Below are positions 6,352 to 6,435 of a stretch of 6,435 bases of DNA, piece after piece. Positions within the stretch are counted from its first letter, which is position 1; each line of letters begins with the position of its first letter. The notes under the pieces are model-generated. The model made no database searches and was not told where the DNA came from. It saw nothing but the letters and a program-made list of their open reading frames with translations. The stretch is from positions 1-6,435 of the forward strand of contig JAHDCM010000154.1 of assembly GCA_020629895.1 (NCBI GenBank). The letters are read 5' to 3'. Origin of the DNA: Bacteroidota bacterium (GTDB taxonomy: Bacteria; Bacteroidota; Bacteroidia; Chitinophagales; UBA2359). The position numbers and the translations under genes were made by a program.

Positions 6352-6435
6352 GATACTATTTGTATTCTTTCGTTTGGATATTGTTTTTAAATGATTGAAG
6401 ACATATATGGTGTATGTCTTTCTAAAGGCGCAAAA
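6352..6435 (-). other. actF leader with small hairpin; probable 3' end of upstream gene
   Basis: A perfect 8-bp inverted repeat, AAGACATA (6398-6405) and TATGTCTT (6413-6420), encloses a seven-base loop just upstream of actF. It is AT-rich and has no following U-run, so it reads better as an intercistronic hairpin than a terminator. On the minus strand one frame ends in TAG at 6424-6422 immediately before this hairpin, and another ends in TAA at 6389-6387; either could be the end of the upstream gene, expected from gene order to be the ActE cytochrome subunit. Too few codons are visible to assign it. Confidence 0.45.

Overview
The window is a stretch of a respiratory-chain operon, with every gene on the minus strand. 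In transcription order (right to left) it reads: actF (quinone-binding membrane subunit of Alternative Complex III), coxB (CuA subunit II), coxA (catalytic subunit I), a 417-base gap, ctaB (heme O synthase) and coxC/ctaE (subunit III, running to the left edge). The act-cox gene order, a subunit II with extra N-terminal membrane helices and no fused cytochrome c domain, a five-helix subunit III, the His-rich N-terminus of CoxA, the AT-rich DNA and the near absence of Shine-Dalgarno sequences all point to the phylum Bacteroidota. A Saprospiria/Chitinophagia-like member is a guess only.

Layout by region. 6352-6435 is the leader of actF; it holds a small hairpin and probably the last bases of an upstream gene, expected to be actE. 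5014-6351 is actF. 4916-5013 is a 98-base gap with a possible promoter for coxB. 3881-4915 is coxB. 3803-3880 is a 78-base gap with a bulged hairpin flanked by 8-base direct repeats. 1955-3802 is coxA. 1538-1954 has no protein gene. It holds a roughly 216-base, highly self-complementary element (1707-1922) and a 14-bp tandem repeat next to the ctaB start. 629-1537 is ctaB, which starts at GTG. 1-584 is coxC, open at the left edge.

The genes form one pathway. Alternative Complex III (ActF being its subunit in this window) oxidises menaquinol and reduces a cytochrome c. CoxB's CuA site accepts the electrons. CoxA reduces O2 to water at heme a3/CuB and pumps protons, with CoxC stabilising it. 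CtaB makes heme O, the precursor of the heme A that CoxA needs. All key ligands are intact, so a working A-type cytochrome c oxidase is expected.

The protein genes are conventional. The part that deserves attention is the structured element between coxA and ctaB. It has conserved-looking ends that pair with each other, two internal hairpin regions, and end motifs that resemble (from memory, not searched) a dispersed intergenic element of Bacteroidota genomes.
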